NCBI GenBank assembly: GCA_001939145.1 | Contig: LSRX01001094.1 | Coordinates: 129,547-193,546 of the forward strand | Length of the DNA stretch: 64,000 nt | Source: Symbiodinium microadriaticum | Taxonomy: Eukaryota; Sar; Dinophyceae; Suessiales; Symbiodiniaceae | Direction: 5' to 3' | Shown: positions 21,932 through 33,234 of the stretch, in pieces | Numbering within the stretch: the stretch's first letter is position 1 | How the letters are laid out: every line of letters starts with the position of its first letter | Made by a program: the position numbers and the translations under genes | Notes under the pieces: generated by a model | Told to the model about the DNA's origin: nothing | Seen by the model: the letters and a program-made list of their open reading frames with translations, nothing else | Databases searched by the model: none

Positions 21932-22129
21932 TTGTGCTTTCGCATTCGCTGCTACCTGCGAGTCACCACCACGTCTAGCCAATGTTGCCACCAGACCGTG
22001 CTTGACATCATCCTTGCACTCCTGCTGATACTCCATTTTACACGAATTCCACGCCTGACCTCGGATTCGGAAGCCTCGGCACCCAGGGCAAGCCTGCTCT
22101 TGGAAGAGGAGGGACATGAGTCGGTTTGA
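21932..22129 (+). CDS. Coding-like segment with one hydrophobic helix and acidic tail
   Basis: A plus-strand frame encodes a hydrophobic run (VLDIILALLLILHF) that could span a membrane, then a Ser/Glu-rich tail (SDSEASAPRASLLLEEEGHE) and a stop. It could be the last exon of a membrane protein. No family is recognised. Confidence 0.28.
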   Translation: MCFRIRCYLRVTTTSSQCCHQTVLDIILALLLILHFTRIPRLTSDSEASAPRASLLLEEEGHESV

Positions 22130-22616
22130 GGCTTTGGGACGTCGGGTCTTGGCTGCTTTGGAATCAAGGTTCATGCCAAGAGGGCTCAGAATGGTTCAGG
22201 CTGAGTGTCTCACCCCGGAACTCAAGCCTCTGGATATACAAAAGGTGTTCTACTGAGGACCCAAGGTCAAAGGCATAGGGAGCTTGCAAGTCACACACTT
22301 CCGTGTCTCGCCAGAGTAACCCAAACAGACCCGGCCATGGTTCGAACAGCTTGTCCTACACACGGACAGCCAGGAATGCTCGGACAGGAGTAGTTCTGTG
22401 TACTCCTGGTAAGATACGCAGGTGCAGTAGTAGCCAACGCTAGCCAACGGAGAAGGCTTACTTCACCATCACTGCTGCAGCTTCAATCTTCAGCGATGCA
22501 GGTACTCCGCTGCTCCGGTGCCTCCACAGAAGAACCAGCATGGTGCGCAGTAAACTCGACGGCACACCCTTGAAGCGAGTCACGTGCAAAAGAAGGATTC
22601 GAGGAGATAAGGCACA

Positions 22617-22835
22617 TTGAATGCTCAAACACGGCAAGCCAGCGCCGAACGGCTTGTCATGGCTAGGCAGGGGCCTGGATCACGCGCAAATTCTAACCTC
22701 ACGAATAAGCTCTCGGCGTTGCAGCTTCGAGATGCAATCTCCTCGCAAGTCTCACAGGACGAACGACTGCTGTCATTACTGGCGATCTCAGTCGACATCG
22801 TCGCTACAACAGTGCATGCAGTGTTCACTTTCTGA
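22617..22835. other. Coding-like block, strand undecided
   Basis: Plus strand: 72 codons with SALQLRDAISSQVSQDERLL. Minus strand: 67 codons with ASNDSSRSSCETCEEIASRS. Both read as protein. No domain helps to choose. Confidence 0.2.
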
Positions 22836-23172
22836 TGCCGGATAGAGCCAGCTGAAACAGATCCGCTGAGCCTGGAGTCGCATGCGTAACATGGAGATGC
22901 GGCCGGGCCAGTCTGTCGACTCTGTCAGCCTTGGCGGGAAACGCCATGGCTTCTGTCTCGGCTATCTACTTGAACACGCCTGTGCTGCCTGTATGCGACG
23001 AATGTGGAGTGCCGCAAGTGGCGAAAAGGCTTTAGGCTCAAAGGCTCAAGGCGAGTGGGCTTCTAGCCGACCCCGCGAAAAGAAGGCCTTCAACCCTTAG
23101 AAAGAGCCAGATCTCCCGGCTAACATGATATGGGTTCTCCCCACACAAGTCTCTCCTGGATCTGCTAAATCC

Positions 23173-23925
23173 TTACGACATCGAGATCCTCAGCTCCGGG
23201 TGCGATCCGGACGGCAGTCCTCTGAACCGACTTAGAGCAAAATCGAGAGCCCAGGGCATCCATGACCAGGCCCCAGACTGCGACCCGGCCGCCAACTCCT
23301 CCATCGCCGCCTCGATGTCGGCCTCACAGCTACGAGTCCCGACCTTGCAAGCTTTGGGCTTCGCTCCGGCTCCACTTCTGAGCCCCTCTGAAACAAAGAC
23401 GCGGCTGTAAGAGGCGGGTAGATTTGTTCCACCCCGCCCCCGCAAAACAAAAAGAACAGCAAAGAAAAACAAACAGCCGAACTGGCCACAGCGGGCCCAC
23501 AGCGCTAGGGAGTCGAACATGTCAACACACAAGCCGTCCTTCACGGGCAAGCGAGACCCGGACCAAGAAGTCAATTCAAGTGCTTGGAAACACACGGTTT
23601 GAAAACGACATCTGTACATTCGTACTTGTTGGCCCTGCGAACGCTTTCCAGGGGTGCTTGTGGCACAACATCCAGTCGTGCCTCCAGCTCGGAAGCGTCC
23701 CGGGTTCCTGCGAAGTGATTCCGCATAACTCCCATGTCAGACTGTGCCATGCTGCGAGCAATCTTGCGTTCAATGAAATGCCTTCTGGTGCTGGAGACTG
23801 AGCGTCCACCTCCGAGAACACATGTGCAGTTCAAGTTTCATGCTATGCAGGCCGCCAGGTTCATCCTCGTCGAGGTCGGGATTTAGCATCGTGCCTACCG
23901 TGGCCGATCCCAACTCCTTTTCAAT
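23173..23925 (-). CDS. Candidate multi-exon gene, function unknown
   Basis: Several minus-strand blocks look like exons. About 23920-23800 encodes TMLNPDLDEDEPGGLHSMKL after an AAAAG acceptor. About 23800-23575 encodes RHFIERKIARSMAQSDMGVM and ELEARLDVVPQAPLESVRRA. About 23545-23480 encodes LCVDMFDSLALWARCG. The last, 23396-23173, follows a pyrimidine-rich intron end (CTTTGTTTCAG), encodes CEADIEAAMEELAAGSQSGA and ends at TAA. Exon joins are not resolved. The product would be a soluble protein with no family I recognise. This is one of the better-supported gene candidates here. Confidence 0.42.
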
Positions 23926-24544
23926 TTTGGCAAAGAGGCATCATTTCCTTTCTAGACAGCCCCGTGGATGGGGGCAGATGCTCAAGAGATCAGTTGAGAC
24001 TTGGCCATGCTTGGAATGCTAAACCACAACTTTCTCCGTACCTGCCTGTGATTGAAGCACCATAATATGAAGTAGGGGATTCTACTTCTACTAATACTAA
24101 TACCGCAGGACCACCAAACCTCCAATAACCTAAAACTGCAAACCATCAATGACCCAAAGCCATCGGCATCCCTCCATACCATCAACTATGCCAAAATGAC
24201 ATTCTACCTGATAAACTGATAGATGAGAAGCTTAAGCAAAGAGGTCAGGGAATCCTTTGCAGAGTCTGGCCTTCAGGTTTGGCCGAACGCTCAGATACCC
24301 TCGTGATCCGACCTTCTGACTTCGAGGATCCTCCACTACCCTGTACAAATCACTTCAACCTGTGGTAGAAGATTACGGCATCATCTGTTCTGTACGTTGT
24401 CTCTGCGGCAAACCTTTACCAGCCATGTAGGATTATCGCACATGAAAGCGTCTCTTGCTGAGGGAGCTTGCGCGCAGATTGTAGTGCACCACTCTGTCGC
24501 TTTGTCGTCTAGGCGAACAGGCTGAGGGCTCCCTGCTCAAGCCG

Positions 24545-25066
24545 ATGCAACCCTGTCGGGCCGTCATGGCAGATTTTGCAAACCAGCTTTTCACGCAGGC
24601 TGGGCCGGGCCGACGAACTGAACAGCCACATCGGCTGGGCAAAGTCACCAGCACCGAACACAGTCTGATGCACTCTCAAGCTCGTCGCCAACTGCTGCCG
24701 CGACCTCGTACTGCCCCACTCTTGCACTTAACGCAAGCGGCCGAGCCGGATGTTTTCGACTCTTGGCTTCTGCAAATGCTGGCCAGCTTCAGGTCAGACT
24801 CTTCAGATGCTGTGAATCTCCGTTTCGTTGCCCAGCATCAACAGATTGCTTTCGGAAAAAAGAGCGAAAACTGGTCGGCACACCATGAAGCCTTCCGGAA
24901 GCGCGAGTTCTTCATAATGCTTCTACGGACTAGACTCAAAAAGGCCCTGGATCTGCGCAGCCTCCGCCTGAGTTTGGTGCCTAGGTTGTGCAGAGCTCTT
25001 ACGAGTAGCTGGTGTGTGCTGCATCCCGTGGATGCTTCGTTGCTGAGTTGCTTGCCGCAACTTTGA
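24545..25066 (+). CDS. Unassigned open frame, 173 codons
   Basis: The second half reads as a helical, basic protein (SDSSDAVNLRFVAQHQQIAF, then REFFIMLLRTRLKKALDLRS) and ends at TGA. The first half is less certain: on the minus strand 24509-24727 encodes LREKLVCKICHDGPTGLHRL, which also looks real, and shares the GCAAGAGTGGGG word with 10.5 and 11.8 kb. No known domain. Confidence 0.32.
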   Translation: MQPCRAVMADFANQLFTQAGPGRRTEQPHRLGKVTSTEHSLMHSQARRQLLPRPRTAPLLHLTQAAEPDVFDSWLLQMLASFRSDSSDAVNLRFVAQHQQIAFGKKSENWSAHHEAFRKREFFIMLLRTRLKKALDLRSLRLSLVPRLCRALTSSWCVLHPVDASLLSCLPQL

Positions 25067-25595
25067 GACTGCAATTTTTGGGATCAAGTCAAGCGTGCTC
25101 AGCTCAGAATTCCGATCTAGTTTCCATGGTTCAGCCTCGGGCTTCGGAGGCTTCATCTGGTATTGCGCCGCCGACCGCAGCCAGCAGCCCAATCAAGAAG
25201 TTTCTTGCCTCTTAAAGGCCGCCTTTTGGGGTGCCGGACTTCTAGACTTTCGAGGCTCTCCTGGGTGTTCACATCGTGAACTGCTACTTCACACCCGGGC
25301 ACGCTGCCCGGAGCCAGCGACCCTCACCTCTGGCCGCCCAAGACCCCTGACCCCAGGCCCTAGTAGCTTGAAGCCCTGACAGCACTCTGTCACCTCTCAT
25401 GAAAACAACGAGTTTTGAAAACTTGCCTGGCATTTCCGAGTTTTGGCCTAGGCTTCGATGCTGCAGGTCGGGAGCAATGTGGTGAGGTAAGAATAAGAAC
25501 TCTGGATTCACTGCACAGCCTGAGACAACGCAACCTTGAGAGAAGACGTGAACTGCACTTGAAGAAGAGTCTTGCAGGAGAACAGCTGTCTGCGC

Positions 25596-26006
25596 TCACC
25601 GGAGACGTACTCTTCCTCCAACCTTAAGTGTTCCGGGGGGCCAGGCCACACGGGGAGGTTCGTTGGTCGCAGCCCAATTGCTTGGCTCAGCCATGAATGG
25701 ACTGATAAAGCGGGACGCCCTGGAATCTTTGCGAAAGAGACACAGTGTCTTCGAAAGTGGACATCCGCCGCGGTCGCGAATGCCAAACAGCACACTGTGT
25801 CGTGCGATGTTTCTGCAGTCCGATCCGCAGCTTCCTCCCTGAATAGCCTGGGTCACCAGATCTGCTACACGGTACGTCTCCTGCAAAAGATTCTGGATGC
25901 CTCGTAATGCATGCACCTTCGCATGCATATCCCAGAACTCCCACACCGGGCCCCACATTAGAAAGAACCTGGAGCTCCGGAAGCGAAGTCTGCTCCGAAG
26001 AGGCAC
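25596..26006 (-). CDS. Unassigned coding-like frame, 136 codons
   Basis: The minus strand encodes FWDMHAKVHALRGIQNLLQE then TYRVADLVTQAIQGG, a plausible helical segment. The overlapping plus frame (25572-25907, ending QICYTVRLLQKILDAS) and a plus frame at 25480-25627 (RQRNLERRRELHLKKSLAG) are rivals. Strand choice is a judgement. Confidence 0.28.
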   Translation of the reverse strand: MPLRSRLRFRSSRFFLMWGPVWEFWDMHAKVHALRGIQNLLQETYRVADLVTQAIQGGSCGSDCRNIARHSVLFGIRDRGGCPLSKTLCLFRKDSRASRFISPFMAEPSNWAATNEPPRVAWPPGTLKVGGRVRLR

Positions 26007-26261
26007 GTCGTTAGCTCATGTGGATCTCAAAGAGCGTCCTACGCTAGGCCGCTAGGCTCCAGAGAGAAGCGTGGAGGTGTTGAGTACAAGAATCAAACCG
26101 CCCCAAATCTTATGAGAAGCCTTTGATGAACCCCTTGAACCAGTGGGTGGGGCCGCAGTCTGGGCAGCCTGGAAAATGCAGCTTAAATGAACTGGCTACT
26201 GCCTGGCAGCCGATGAAACACCTCACAGATTAGCGCTAAGAGCTCCTGCCATGTATAATAT

Positions 26262-26640
26262 CATATACTATAGTATAGTATAATACAATATAGTATAATT
26301 TGATGTAATATAATGTAATATATAATGTAATATATAATGTAATATATAATGTAATATATAATGTAATATATAATGTAATATATAATGTAATATATAATGT
26401 ACTATAATATAATAAAATATAATCTTAATATTTATATTAATATTCGTATTAATTTTAATAGAATAAAATAATATAACATAATGTTGATATAACATAGTAT
26501 AATATAGTATAATATAGCATAGTATGATATAATATAACATAATATAATGTAATATAATACCAAACAAATGTAGCATATATAACATAAAAAATGTAATATA
26601 TAATATAATATAACATCACAGGATATAGTATAATATACTG
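26262..26640. repeat. AT-rich minisatellite with a 12-bp unit
   Basis: At about 26300-26400 the unit ATGTAATATATA repeats about eight times with little change. It is flanked by looser TATAG/TATAATA sequence. Tyr/Leu/Ile-rich frames on the minus strand are repeat artefacts. Confidence 0.93.
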
Positions 26641-26855
26641 CAAGTTAAGGGCGCCGTGTCGATTTGGCATCATGCCAAGTATCACATCCTGTACCGTCAG
26701 CACCATCAGCACCAAACTGAACACAATGCACCTCTTTGTGCTCATGGTCCCAATCGCTGCCATGTCAGTCTGAACCTCAATATACCGAACCTCTTAATCA
26801 TGACTATCCTGACCGGTATGATTTCACCGTCACCATGTCCATGATCTTCTCCTTT

Positions 26856-26888
26856 TCATCATCATCATCATCATCACCACCATCACAT
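26856..26888. repeat. (ATC)n microsatellite
   Basis: A short CATCATCATC run passing into CACCACCATCAC. Confidence 0.9.
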
Positions 26889-27744
26889 TGCTCGAGCACG
26901 GTCAGCCCCGTCAAACTGCTCTTTCTTTTTCCTTCTACCACGTCTACGGCGTGTGCGAATGACGCCCAGAAGACCAATGACAATAAGAGAGACCTTGGTC
27001 CCCGCTTGAGGGAGCCATTCACACTGTGAGGAGTTTGTGACGACCCCACGAGCAAGGAGATCGTCTTCACGGCCCGCAGGCTTCAACCCTATCCTAAACA
27101 AAACCTACCAATCGTCGCGACTGCATCCGCTCAAGGCATGTGTCTGCAGTGCGGTTGGCATGTCACGACGTAGACATATGTAGACCTCATCATGCGCTGC
27201 ACCGAAAGATCCAAAACTCTGCTTTTGCTGTCGACTTTTCCAGACCTCTGAAACAGCACCGCACTGTGGGACCAGATGGACGCACTGTGCTAATTACCTG
27301 CACAGCGACGTCCGTCAGCTGCGAACGCACACTAGCATTGACATAAATGGCAGAAATCGTTCTTGATGGTTCCGGGAAGTGGGAGGAAGATCATTCAACG
27401 ACAAACGTTCTGCAGATTTTTCGGGGCTGAATAAACACAAGTTGGGGTGGAAGGGTTGCCTTCTCGGGGTGACTAAGGTGAATGCTGCTGAAAAAGTGCA
27501 GAATAAGCTTGAATCAGAGATGCGAGCAGAAGGCAGGAGAAGGCAACGACAACATACAGGCTTTCAAAGCTTCTGAGCTTCCCCTGGTAGGGGCCTGGAC
27601 GGTGCTGCCACGACAGTTAAGAGACGCATATCCAAAAGCAGCCCCGAAGAGACTTGAAATGCAAGAAAAAGCCGTCTGACCAACGTCAGGCCTATCCAAG
27701 TGCGGCGTCTATGCTCTATGCATACAAGAACGAGCTGCAAAGAT

Positions 27745-28418
27745 CACAATGTTTGCTTGCACAGCTCAGCAGTGGAGGCATCAATGATCTCCTGCACAGC
27801 TGCCAAGTGCTATTTTGGCTTGGAGCTTTCATTAGCGGGAGTCGCAGGAGCCATCAACTTCCAGTGGCCGTGGATGCAACTCAAGCAAGTCGCTGGCCTG
27901 CAGCTTGCCAAAGAAGGCCGGGTCGGCCTTCCATGCAAAGGGGTTGTGCTTCAAAAGGAGAACTTTAGCAATTCTGGAATCGCATGGAAGGAGCTCAGGG
28001 CTTGCTGGACTCGATAAGTACTTTCGAGTGCAGAAGTGCATAACTTCGGCCGAAAAACCCCACCTCTATGTCTGCGTTGAAGGGCAGATCGTCCTCAGCT
28101 TCACTCAACCAGCAAAGTGCTGGAGAGATTTGGAGTTACTGGGTCTCCAGTCTCCACTGGGATAAGCTGTCAAGCCCTCTCAATGGAACTCATCCACTCG
28201 TGATTGCCTTCGCTCTCCGAGACCGGCGCCCAGTTGCTGCAAACTTGGTCTTTGATGGTCCTGAGAGTGTTCGTGAAGACATCGGCCTGCACTGAAATGC
28301 AAAATTTCTGCAAGAGCGGAGATTTGGATTCAACCGATCTGGCTTGAAGAGATAGGCATCGACATGGGTCTGTGTTAGCTCTCACCCCTTCCAATATTGA
28401 ATCTGGAACTGGGCCCAA
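27745..28418 (-). CDS. Candidate multi-exon gene, function unknown
   Basis: Three minus-strand blocks. 28418-28170 contains KFCISVQADVFTNTLRTIKD and NWAPVSESEGNHEWM. 28041-27832 contains SRIAKVLLLKHNPFAWKADP and FFGKLQASDLLELHPRPLEV. About 27810-27745 follows a CAAAATAG acceptor, encodes HLAAVQEIIDASTAELCKQT and ends at TGA. The order and style agree with one gene. Plus-strand frames over the same DNA (for example 28068-28295) also read fairly well, which limits confidence. No domain recognised. Confidence 0.35.
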
Positions 28419-28641
28419 TAGATAATCAGAAGGGGATATGCCGGGGTCGAGGTCGCTTCGGCTGGAACTGGGGCCGATTAGTCATACAGTCATACAGCCG
28501 AACTGAATATCCTCTTCCTTCCTTGAACCAGACCCAATGGGCCACTAACCTTAAACCGAGCGCCTAACGAATATATGATGTTGTCCCAGACTCCCAGAGC
28601 CATGGCTGGTCAGCTCTTTCTGAATCTCTTTGTCTGCCCTT

Positions 28642-28769
28642 CACCCTCAACTCCTAAAGTCCTAAACCCCCAACCCCTAAACTCTAAACCCCTAAACCCA
28701 TCCTACACCCTAAACTCAACCCCAGAGCCCAAACCCCTAAACCCTAAACTCCTAAACCCAGAACCCCCG
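28642..28769. repeat. Interstitial telomere-like tract, degenerate CCCTAAA
   Basis: About fifteen imperfect copies of CCCTAAA/CCTAAAC with variants CTCTAAA and CCTACACC. This is the TTTAGGG telomere type known from dinoflagellates, plants and some other algae, here far from a chromosome end within the window. Confidence 0.88.
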
Positions 28770-29266
28770 ACCGGCCAGGAAGCGCTTCACGAGCTCGATC
28801 GAAATCAGCCACTGGGGAACGGGCAGCTGAACCCGCATGGAGGAGATCGCCTCGCTGGGAGAAAAGCGTTCTGTTCGGGTGCCCTTGAGAATCTGCGCAT
28901 GCTCTTCAAAAGCTGACAGCACCAGGGCTGTGGCACTAGCAAGTGAGTGGCGACTGGTGGAGCTTCTGCTGCTGCTGCTACTACCTTTTTCATTTGCAGA
29001 CTTGGCTCCGGGCATCAATGTGGTTTGGCCCAATCAGGCTCGGCATGAAGTAGTTCAGCTTCTCCTGGGTCCATAGCGGAGCACTCCCTAAACTCGATTC
29101 AATGCAGTACACAGCACTGGACATAGGTGGATAGTCGCAGGCATACAATTTGGCCTGCGAGCCATCCCGCACCCCCCCCCCCTCGCAGACACGGGATCTG
29201 CAGCCCAGTTGCGGAGCCCGTGATCTGGATGACACCTCGTCTCGGCCTTACGCATAGACGTCTGCG

Positions 29267-29560
29267 TCACAATGCCGCAAACATACAGCCATCCAGCCAT
29301 CGTGTGAGCATAGAGTCGAGTTTGTGGAGTTTGGGGAAGGACCGCAGCCAAGATCGCCACATCAATAGCAAACCCTGGATAAGGAGTTTGCGCGAGGCTT
29401 TGCCTCGAAAGCTCAACGCTCCGACAATCGAAAGGCATCCGAAGACCTTCCCGAAGCAATTCGTGCCCAGCAGCACTGGTAGCTCCAACCCGTCCTGAGA
29501 GACTTCAGGACTGCCGCGTGATTTGAGCTGCTGTTGCTGCTGCTGGCCGGAGCCGAACAA
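29267..29560 (-). CDS. Unassigned coding-like frame, about 97 codons
   Basis: After a glutamine run (from a CAG/CTG microsatellite at about 29530) the minus strand encodes LPVLLGTNCFGKVFGCLSIV and LLIQGLLLMWRSWLRSFPKL. The rival minus frame 29088-29459 is also open. It looks like part of a gene, but there is no known domain. A run of nine C lies near 29172. Confidence 0.3.
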   Translation of the reverse strand: MFGSGQQQQQQLKSRGSPEVSQDGLELPVLLGTNCFGKVFGCLSIVGALSFRGKASRKLLIQGLLLMWRSWLRSFPKLHKLDSMLTRWLDGCMFAAL

Positions 29561-30458
29561 ATGCTGACACCCAGGGACTTGGAATCAACGCGGCACCTCT
29601 GGAATAAGCTTGAGGCCAGAAGTGTAGACAACTGCTGCGACGTTCAAACCGTGCGAGTAGACGGCACAGCTTGGTACTGATGGTGGGTCTGATGATAGTA
29701 TCTCTGTCTTCAGCACTAAGTCGCAGCTTCAGATTCTGTGCCTTCGATCGTGTATATGTAACCTGTATATGTGCCGTGAACAGTTCCACTTGGAACGGGC
29801 ATTTACAACGACTGTTTTTCGGCCAAGAGGCATAGTGAGTCAACTCATCGTCTGGACTCGACCTTGGGCGCAGCTGCTAGAAGAATCTCATCACAACACC
29901 GCAGGCACGCCATTCTCAACTGGCTGGAGCTGACGTGTTTGCTCATGTCGTGGTGCAGACTTTGCAGACCGTCTCGGCACCCAGGCTCCAGTACCATGAT
30001 GCCAGGCCTGCCCCGTTTAGTCGTGCTCACTGGATCGAAGCCCGGGGTTTTGTTTCGCAGGTAGAGGTGAAGCTACCTTCTACAAATCCCTAGCTGTCAC
30101 CACGCAAAAACAAGACACCCGAGTAAACACAATATTGCGAAGTCCCTGAGACAAGCAGCTTGAACCGCAGAGGCCTGCATTTTTGGTAAATGCTGATTGA
30201 CTAGCCTACTCTTATTCAAAGCGACAGTGTTGCTAACATGAGGTACAGTGTTGATGCTGCTTTTGGGGCTTGTGAGATTGGTTTGCCAACATCTTCCAGA
30301 GACTGCCAGCCTGCTTCCAGGAATTGGCGGTGCCTTCCAGACAGAATCACACATCACTCTCTATCTCTCTGGCGTTCTCTCGCTATACCTGTATGTGTGT
30401 TTGTATGTCTTGCAACGAGACTATAGACGTATGTACGTAATGGTACACGCCCAACCAT

Positions 30459-30508
30459 AAACCCTAAACTTGCCCTAAACCCTAAACGCACACACACACA
30501 CACACGCA
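30459..30508. repeat. Telomere-like tract joined to (CA)n
   Basis: Three or four CCCTAAA copies at 30463-30487 are followed directly by an ACACAC run. Confidence 0.9.
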
Positions 30509-30681
30509 CACTCAGTTGTTTGAAGGGACAAACTGGCCGGCTCTCTGTCTCTCCCTGTTATGTCGGTTTAAGGGTTTTTTGGTACTTGTACTCTACATAT
30601 TGATCTGCTATCGGCCGTGCAGTCTTCTGGACACGCTTGTTATACCCTCTATTTAAGCTTCTCCATCTTCAACCGGTCGAT

Positions 30682-30812
30682 CGAACTATCTATCTATCTA
30701 TCTACCTATCTATCTATTCATGTATCTATCTGTCTATCTAATCTATCTATCGATCAACCTGCCCACCTAGCTGTCAATCTTGCTACAGGTATCTATCTAT
30801 CTATCTACACAG
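30682..30812. repeat. (ATCT)n microsatellite
   Basis: ATCT tetramers with point changes in three blocks. The Leu/Ile/Ser frame across them is a repeat artefact. Confidence 0.92.
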
Positions 30813-31711
30813 GCAGACACAATGACATTTCAAGCGTAGATCGGTACGTTCCTGGTTTGGCATCTTGGTTCGAGGGCTGCCGAATGAACAGCTTCAGTTG
30901 AGCCCATCGGCAGCTTGAGGTGCGTGGAACTGTGGAGTTTTGGTTTGACACAGTAGGTAGCCCGGATGACAGGAACGTCTCCGGCCTCGGGCATGCGAAT
31001 CCCAACCCGACACCAAAACCTAAATCTAACCGAAGCCTGCATCAAACCTCAACTCGCCCACCTCCTTGCAGAGGATAAAGTTTCTGATGATCTTGTCCTG
31101 CAGCTTCAGAAAGGATTGATTCCCATACCTTTCGCGACTGGCTCTCCAACTATTCGGCCCTGATTTAGGCGGAAGAGGATGGCGATAACGTGCCTTCTCG
31201 GACCGTCGAATTGTGTGTTGTCATCTGCCGCTACGGTAGCTCTTGTGCAAACGGTGTTAGAGGTTTCTGAGTCCTCTCCACAAGGATGAAACAAGTGTCC
31301 TCCAGCTTGAAGGGCAGCACCCGCGGTGCCATGAGGGATGCCCTGAGCGTGCTGAGGGTCCAGGAAGCTCGGACCTACCTCCCAACCCTAGCCCATGCAC
31401 TTTCGACGCTTTAGATACTTTGCTCGTGTATCACCGTCAGACCTCGGAGCAATCCAAATCAGGGCCCAGGCAATATCGCTGTGTACAGGTTCTGATTGCT
31501 TGCAGGCCTCGGCATCGGGGAGTCCATGCAATGCTTCATTCATTTCAGAGGCACCATGTAGAATAGACAGCAATCAGGATACAAAACATCGACTGTACCA
31601 GAACTAGCGCAAAATCCTTTCCACAGCAGAAGAGCGCTCCCGCAATGCTCTATCAGACCAAATCCGGACATATCCGGACCAAACGGGTCTGTATGACCAG
31701 TTCCATCATCG

Positions 31712-31912
31712 CTACACTGGCTGCGCTGAAAGACTGCACCGGTCTTTTCGAGGCTTGGGCTTGCCATAGATCTTCTCGCAGTCCTTGATCCATTCCTGAC
31801 ATGACGGCAGGAAGCGACCCTTCTTACGAATGTAGACTCGGGCATTGTCACGGTGATCCCTTAACTTACACGGATTTACACGGTGTTTTGCACAAGGGAT
31901 GCCATGGAGCTC
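31712..31912 (-). CDS. Candidate exon of a basic protein
   Basis: The minus strand encodes LRDHRDNARVYIRKKGRFLP then CQEWIKDCEKIYGKPKPRKD, a convincing Lys/Arg-rich protein stretch with three spaced Cys. It stops near 31712. No matching family comes to mind. Confidence 0.38.
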   Translation of the reverse strand, partial: ELHGIPCAKHRVNPCKLRDHRDNARVYIRKKGRFLPSCQEWIKDCEKIYGKPKPRKDRCSLSAQPV

Positions 31913-32044
31913 GGAGTGGGTAGCTGCTATCTGTTGGAACAGTTGAGGGCTCATGTTAAAGCCTCAGAACTTAATTCCAGCCAACAGTTGGTTTGGCCCT
32001 GGAGGGGCCCGCCTGAAAATCAGGACGAAGAAGGCATGCAAGGG

Positions 32045-32072
32045 GTAGAGAGAGAGAGAGAGAGAGAGGGAG
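32045..32072. repeat. (GA)n microsatellite
   Basis: A run of AGAGAG with one GGGAGAG interruption. 32.1-32.8 kb has low coding potential on either strand. Confidence 0.9.
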
Positions 32073-32810
32073 AGCGACATCCGCGAGTCTAAAAGATTTC
32101 AAGTAAAGTGGAAACGCAGGACCACAACCGCCCTGAACCACCGAAAGTAGCTTAATGCAAGCATGCGGTCACCGACGGTATGGCTATGACAAGGACAGAG
32201 CTGTGACTCATTGGAAAACACGGAATAACTACACCGTCATGAATAAGAAAAGCTAATTACCACGAACAAGCACTAAAAAAACAACACATTTTCCAAAACA
32301 AAGGAAGGATCTCGCAAAATTTGAACACAGCACCGAGGCGACAAGCGAACAGAAAGCAAAAGAGACAACAGGTGGCTTTTGTTCGTTTGTGTGTTCGTTT
32401 CTTCCACTGATGAAAACGAAAATCGAACACAACAAAAGACTAACAGAAAACGTCACAAACACAAGATGCATTCTCCGCCCCCCGCGTCCTCCGTGGCAGC
32501 ATTTATTGGCTTGTTCTTGTGTTTCTTTCTGGTTTCTGTGGACAGTTGCTGTTTATTGCCATGTCTTTGTTTGGTTCAGCTTAAGACATTCATAAATCTA
32601 AGTCTGAGTACGTATTTTGGTTTCAGCCGTAGGTACTTTCAATTCGGGCCAGCTTCCCAATAAGCTGCAGCTATTTATGAGTCTTATTGAGGTGCCTTAA
32701 AACCTCTGCACGCGAGAGCTTGAATCCCACAGACACTGTCCATGAAGCCTGCACACCAATGCCAAAGTCTTAAGACCTTGCCACAGCCCAGCTTCCCGTG
32801 GCCTTGCGGA

Positions 32811-32947
32811 GGTGATTGACCCGCGAGTGGTAGGCCACGAGCTGCGTGAGATTGACCGGAAAACCTGTCTCATCAAGGGTGGCTTAGCAAATAATGCCGT
32901 GGCCAGAGCAACCCGAACAGCAGCACTGGTACCACTTGCGCACATAG
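32811..32947 (+). CDS. Candidate exon just before the GTA repeats
   Basis: The plus strand encodes IDPRVVGHELREIDRKTCLI and GGLANNAVARATRTAALVPL before running into GTA repeats. A GGAG acceptor lies directly upstream (32810). If real, it is an exon close to a hypervariable repeat. No domain recognised. Confidence 0.28.
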
Positions 32948-32980
32948 TACGTAGTGGCAGTGGTAGTCGTGGTCGTAGTG

Positions 32981-33021
<41 letters not shown>

Positions 33022-33056
33022 CGTGGTGGTGGTGGTGGTGGTAGTAGTAGTAGCAG

Positions 33057-33105
<49 letters not shown>

Positions 33106-33106
33106 C

Positions 33107-33155
<49 letters not shown>

Positions 33156-33234
33156 GTGGTAGTAGGTGGTAGTAGGTGGTAGTAGTAGGTAGTAGTGGGT
33201 AGTAGTAGGTAGTAGGTGGTAGTAGGTAGTAGNA
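32948..33234. repeat. (GTA)n repeat with GGTGGT and GGTAGT variants
   Basis: Imperfect GTA repeats, with blocks of GGTGGT and a shorter period (AGTAGGTGGT) nearer the hexamer array. The only ambiguous base of the window, an N at 33233, lies at the junction and suggests an assembly uncertainty there. Confidence 0.97.

Noticed and set aside
33233..33233. The N as a true sequence gap with missing genes
   Set aside because: A single ambiguous base at a repeat junction more likely marks consensus uncertainty; it is noted only as a warning about array length.
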